Assembly (NCBI GenBank): GCA_039180025.1 | Contig: JBCDDZ010000015.1 | Span: forward strand, 6,396 to 70,395 | Origin: Algisphaera sp039180025 | GTDB lineage: Bacteria; Planctomycetota; Phycisphaerae; Phycisphaerales; Phycisphaeraceae | Length of the DNA: 64,000 bases | Direction: 5' to 3' | Shown here: positions 61,680-64,000 of the stretch, piece by piece | How positions within the stretch are numbered: the stretch's first letter is position 1 | Layout of the letters: each line of letters begins with the position of its first letter | The notes under the pieces: generated by a model | Databases searched by the model: none | Told to the model about the DNA's origin: nothing | The model's input: the letters and a program-made list of their open reading frames with translations, nothing else | Made by a program: the position numbers and the translations under genes

Positions 61680-62360
61680 CTAAGCGCCGCGTCGCGCGGG
61701 GTTGAGCACGACATTATCGTGACCGGGAACAATCTCATCGGCAATCTCGAGGACTTCGAGCAGGCTTTCCTGAGCCGCCTCGATATCAAACGAGCCGCGA
61801 AGTACCTGACCCCGTTCGAGGTGCTCACGGGTCGCCACCGCGTCGCCCGCGATGACCGTGGTACGCGTCGGGTAGGCGAGCAGGAGCCCGCAGGTGCCGG
61901 GGGTAAAGCCGGGCAGGGGGAAGAGATCGACCTGTGGCGCAAGCTGGTCGGGTGCGGCTTTGCATTGTTTCAGCAGGGCGATCTCGGCTTCGAGCAGGCG
62001 CCGGACCGCGTGATCGCCTTCTTCTTCGAGGCGGGCGATGAGCGACCGCCCGATACGTTCTCGCTCGGCCTCACTCACCCACCAATCCGCGTTCGGAAAG
62101 GCATTGAGCCCGCCACGATGCGCCGGGCGGAAATTGGTCAGGAATACATCCGTGACCTCTTCGGTCTTCAAGCCGCAGCGCTCTCCCAGGCGGGCGGCCA
62201 TCACCTGACCGGGCAACGCGGGATCGACCAAAATCACCCGGCCGCCGCTGCGGACCAGCGTGGTCGTCGCGTGCGGCGTCCGGGGAGCCTGGCCCGAAGG
62301 CCAATGCTCGTGATGACTCAAAGTGCCAAGGCTGATAATGCGGTAGTCGAGCGGGTTCAT
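61680..62360 (-). CDS. Metallo-beta-lactamase-fold protein with degenerate metal site
   Basis: A 226-residue protein that follows the metallo-beta-lactamase fold: MNPLDYRIISLGTLSHHEHW, HATTTLVRSGGRVILVDPAL, the active-site loop at 75-84, PGFTPGTCGLLLAYP, TVIAGDAVATREHLERG and EIVPGHDNVV. The normal loop T-H-x-H-x-D-H reads T-N-F-R-P-A-H (75-81), so two His and the Asp are replaced, and the His of the later PGHTPG motif is Phe. The GDAV Asp and final PGH His remain. It probably cannot bind two zinc ions, so it may be a non-hydrolytic relative. The ATG at MNPLDYR is preferred to one 17 codons upstream. Confidence 0.82.
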   Translation of the reverse strand: MNPLDYRIISLGTLSHHEHWPSGQAPRTPHATTTLVRSGGRVILVDPALPGQVMAARLGERCGLKTEEVTDVFLTNFRPAHRGGLNAFPNADWWVSEAERERIGRSLIARLEEEGDHAVRRLLEAEIALLKQCKAAPDQLAPQVDLFPLPGFTPGTCGLLLAYPTRTTVIAGDAVATREHLERGQVLRGSFDIEAAQESLLEVLEIADEIVPGHDNVVLNPARRGA

Positions 62361-62492
62361 ACGGATTACGGATATGTTTGATTCAAGAGTAAAAACGATC
62401 CGGTATATCAAGCAAAGCGGGGAACATCGAATCGAAAATCTCTCCGTTTCGCGCCGCGTACCAAAACGCCGAAAAAATACCTGCCGACAAGA

Positions 62493-63050
62493 TCACTCCT
62501 TGAAATGATCGACATGGGCCCACGGAAGCGTGCCCCCCAGCGCGCTTTTTTTCTGCTTTAGGCGTTCAAGCACCCGTGGCGGGAGTAGCGGGTGGAGCCG
62601 ATCGATATCGCTCGCCGAAGCAATCTGCTTGATGAGGGTCGAACTGGTAAACGCGGTGCTCTCCCCGGTCATAATAAAAACCGTTTCGATGTCGGCAATC
62701 GCCCGGTTGGTGAGCGCAAGCTGGAATTCAAAATTCAGGTCGGTCACGTTCCGGATGCCGCGGAGGATCGCGGTGGCACGGACGCCGCGGGCAAAGTCTA
62801 CGGTAAGGCCCGAAAAACCCCGGACCTCTACGTGATCGTCGCATTCTTCGGCCACAATCTGACCAATGATGTCCAGTCTCTCCTCCATCGAAAAAATCTC
62901 GCGCTTGGCCGGGTTATGCCCCACCGCGACAATCAAGTGATCGAAAAGGTCCTGCCCCCGGCGGATCACGTCGAGGTGGCCGTTAGTCAGCGGGTCGAAT
63001 GTCCCGGGGAAGAGCCCGGTTTTACGAGGAGTCGGCAAGGTAGAGGCCAT
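62493..63050 (-). CDS. coaD: Phosphopantetheine adenylyltransferase
   Basis: Penultimate step of coenzyme A synthesis, joining 4'-phosphopantetheine and ATP. The 185-residue nucleotidyltransferase has the signature GLFPGTFDPLTNGHLDVIRR (T/HxGH with His in TNGH), AVGHNPAKREIFSMEERLDI, RGFSGLTVDFARGVRATAIL, RGIRNVTDLNFEFQLALTNR and TGESTAFTSSTLIKQIAS. A C-terminal extension of about 20 residues is longer than usual. Start MASTLPTPRKTGLF precedes the core by nine residues. It lies about 130 bases upstream of the metallo-beta-lactamase-fold gene. Confidence 0.96.
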   Translation of the reverse strand: MASTLPTPRKTGLFPGTFDPLTNGHLDVIRRGQDLFDHLIVAVGHNPAKREIFSMEERLDIIGQIVAEECDDHVEVRGFSGLTVDFARGVRATAILRGIRNVTDLNFEFQLALTNRAIADIETVFIMTGESTAFTSSTLIKQIASASDIDRLHPLLPPRVLERLKQKKSALGGTLPWAHVDHFKE

Positions 63051-63350
63051 CGCGTGAGTATACCAATCCGCTCGCTGCGGTTACGGCCATACTCGGCCAC
63101 GCTGATTGGCCGCTGCCATCGGGCCTCCACTCCGATCAAGGAAAAGGCCACCCAAACCGCGTCAACACACCGATCGCTATAACCCCACTGCCGATCCCCA
63201 AATTGAACCTACAAACGCTGGCCGGTTTCGGAATTAAATCGGAACTTAATAGAGTCCTGACCAAGGACGTCGCAGCAGAATACGCTTCAACGACGAAGCG
63301 GTTCGGCGGCCATAACCTCCCCTCGCCCTGGATCGGGTCTCGTGCCGGAC
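63051..63350. other. Gene-poor stretch between coaD and a terminator
   Basis: About 300 bases without a credible gene. A strong + strand terminator follows, so an unidentified small transcript may end there. I see no tRNA, 5S or SRP core on either strand. Confidence 0.4.
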
Positions 63351-63380
63351 GCCTCCCCGGCCGAGGCCTTTTTTTATTTT
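63351..63380 (+). terminator. Rho-independent terminator upstream of the integrase-like fragment
   Basis: GCCTC pairs with GAGGC around CCCGGCC, followed by CTTTTTTTATTTTT. The long T-rich run is striking in this GC-rich DNA. The transcript it ends is unknown. Confidence 0.75.
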
Positions 63381-63452
63381 TGCGGCCTGGTCGTATCGCG
63401 TTATTTACTTTCAAAACAACGATATTCTACGTTTCAAGCCTTGACCTCTATC

Positions 63453-63487
63453 GAAAATCTTCCCCAATTCTGACCCCAATAATTGGG
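63453..63487 (+). promoter_or_regulatory. Palindrome-containing leader of the integrase-like gene
   Basis: CCCCAATAATTGGGG, a perfect 7-bp inverted repeat around one base (63474-63488), is preceded 11 bases earlier by another CCCCAATT half-site. It is close to the start codon at 63508 and looks like an operator. TTGACC lies upstream, but no matching -10 is clear. Confidence 0.4.
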
Positions 63488-63507
63488 GAGGCGCGGTAAA
63501 CTGGGGC

Positions 63508-63858
63508 ATGGTTAGGACGAATCAACGAGGTCTCGAACTTAGCTTTCATCGCGCGTCGAAACGGTGGCGGAAGCGGCTGACAGTAGACGGCAAGCCCACC
63601 GATATGTACTTCGGTCGAGGTACGGGCGTCAGCGACCGGAAGAGCTACCGGGCGGCGCTGACGAAGTACCGGGAGTGGGACGCGGAGCGACAGCGACAGG
63701 CTGACGTCAAGGATGCATTCGACACTGTCGTAGACGAACTACTTTCGGGTATGGCGACGAGCGACCCCGATGAGGTCGCCGTGATGCTCGGCATGAAGCC
63801 GGAGCCGAAGAATCAGCGAGAACAGCAGCTAGAGCGTTTCTACAGTCACCCCGGCTGA
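63508..63858 (+). CDS. Integrase-N-terminal-like protein, probably truncated
   Basis: A 116-residue protein that I recognise only weakly. LELSFHRASKRWRKRLTVDGK, PTDMYFGRGTGVSDRKSYRA and ALTKYREWDAERQRQ resemble the N-terminal arm/core-binding part of tyrosine recombinases, especially the strand-rich opening that ends in a helix. The catalytic domain (R-H-R-Y) is missing. The stop codon TGA is supplied by the first bases of the 96-bp palindromic element, which suggests the element interrupted a longer gene. Alternatively it is a small DNA-binding protein. GGGGAGG lies about 20 bases upstream of the ATG. Confidence 0.5.
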   Translation: MVRTNQRGLELSFHRASKRWRKRLTVDGKPTDMYFGRGTGVSDRKSYRAALTKYREWDAERQRQADVKDAFDTVVDELLSGMATSDPDEVAVMLGMKPEPKNQREQQLERFYSHPG

Positions 63859-63951
63859 CCTGCCCCCATGGTTGATTCCAGGTTCTATGCTAACCCAAAG
63901 GGTGTGTTATTGGGTAGCATAGAACCTGGCATCAACCAAGGGGGCAGGTCA
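63856..63951. repeat. 96-bp palindromic element, MITE-like
   Basis: Two arms of 43 and 42 bases, differing by two substitutions and one extra base, flank an 11-base centre. Termini read TGACCTGCCCCC and its complement GGGGGCAGGTCA, which recall IS3-family terminal repeats (from memory). No target-site duplication is visible. The long arms without a T-tract argue against a simple terminator. Confidence 0.75.
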
Positions 63952-64000
63952 CGACTTCGGACTCGGGCAGTTCGGGAATATCAAAACCCGAAAGCTCCGC
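63932..64000 (-). pseudogene. Possible 3' end of a minus-strand gene running out of the window
   Basis: On the minus strand an open frame enters from the right edge (AELSGFDIPELPESEVV) and ends with a stop inside the palindromic element (CPLG then TGA). The sequence outside the element looks protein-like, so this may be the end of a gene whose last codons come from the element. It could also be chance; only 22 codons are visible. Confidence 0.3.

Noticed and set aside
63136..63414. 92-residue minus-strand open frame spanning the terminator
   Set aside because: It runs through the hairpin and T-tract of a plus-strand terminator and shows no recognisable domain; its hydrophobic end alone is weak evidence.

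Overview
The window is 64 kb of a GC-rich bacterial chromosome that is densely packed with single-copy housekeeping genes. No rRNA, tRNA, CRISPR array or complete insertion sequence was found. Several traits suggest Planctomycetota, perhaps class Phycisphaerae: tandem TorF-like porins, an isolated nuoI, a GldA/GldF/GldG/DUF4340 transporter block, a free-standing C-terminal domain of B12-dependent ribonucleotide reductase, and short regulatory proteins. This is an inference from style and gene order; no rRNA is available to test it.

Layout. 1-5.3 kb: end of prs, rplY, pth, a small membrane protein, a PtsN-like EIIA and recQ. 5.4-11.6 kb: a four-gene ABC transporter block. 11.6-16.7 kb: purF, a TSCPD protein, mutY, a tiny membrane protein, a sigma-region-4 protein, flavodoxin and a short HPF. 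17-21 kb: a receiver/ATPase regulator, orphan nuoI, orphan FliN-like protein and trpE. 21-25.3 kb: a membrane-anchored P-loop ATPase and two porins, each porin followed by a strong terminator. 25.4-31 kb (minus strand): a probable sulfur-transfer operon. 31.3-37.9 kb: nusA-infB-DUF503-rbfA-HhH protein. 38-45.7 kb: hisG, a TPR lipoprotein, gyrB and a membrane protein. 45.8-54.1 kb: ferredoxin-NADP reductase, holB, a HAD phosphatase, dut, a hydrolase lipoprotein, ftsK and a small lipoprotein. 54.3-63.1 kb: a fuculose-type aldolase, fucose isomerase, D-2-hydroxyacid dehydrogenase, ilvD, an M20 peptidase, a P-loop kinase, a degenerate metallo-beta-lactamase-fold protein and coaD. 63.5-64 kb: an integrase-like fragment that ends in a 96-bp palindromic element.

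The most interesting region is 25.4-31 kb. A SAM-I riboswitch, read directly from its conserved core, precedes a gene that by homology looks like threonine synthase. Downstream in the same direction lie a ThiS/MoaD-type sulfur carrier ending in Gly-Gly, a NIL-domain protein, a YpeA-like acetyltransferase, a ThiF/MoeB-type activating enzyme, a DinB-like protein and a cysteine-desulfurase-family enzyme. SAM control points to methionine rather than threonine synthesis. The set could make homocysteine from O-phosphohomoserine with a protein thiocarboxylate as sulfur donor. That function is a hypothesis; the gene order and riboswitch are visible in the sequence.

Other points worth a second look: a metallo-beta-lactamase-fold protein that has lost most metal ligands, a receiver-ATPase fusion without the receiver lysine, a promoter/terminator-bounded non-coding stretch before nusA, and the palindromic element whose first bases supply the stop codon of the integrase-like gene.
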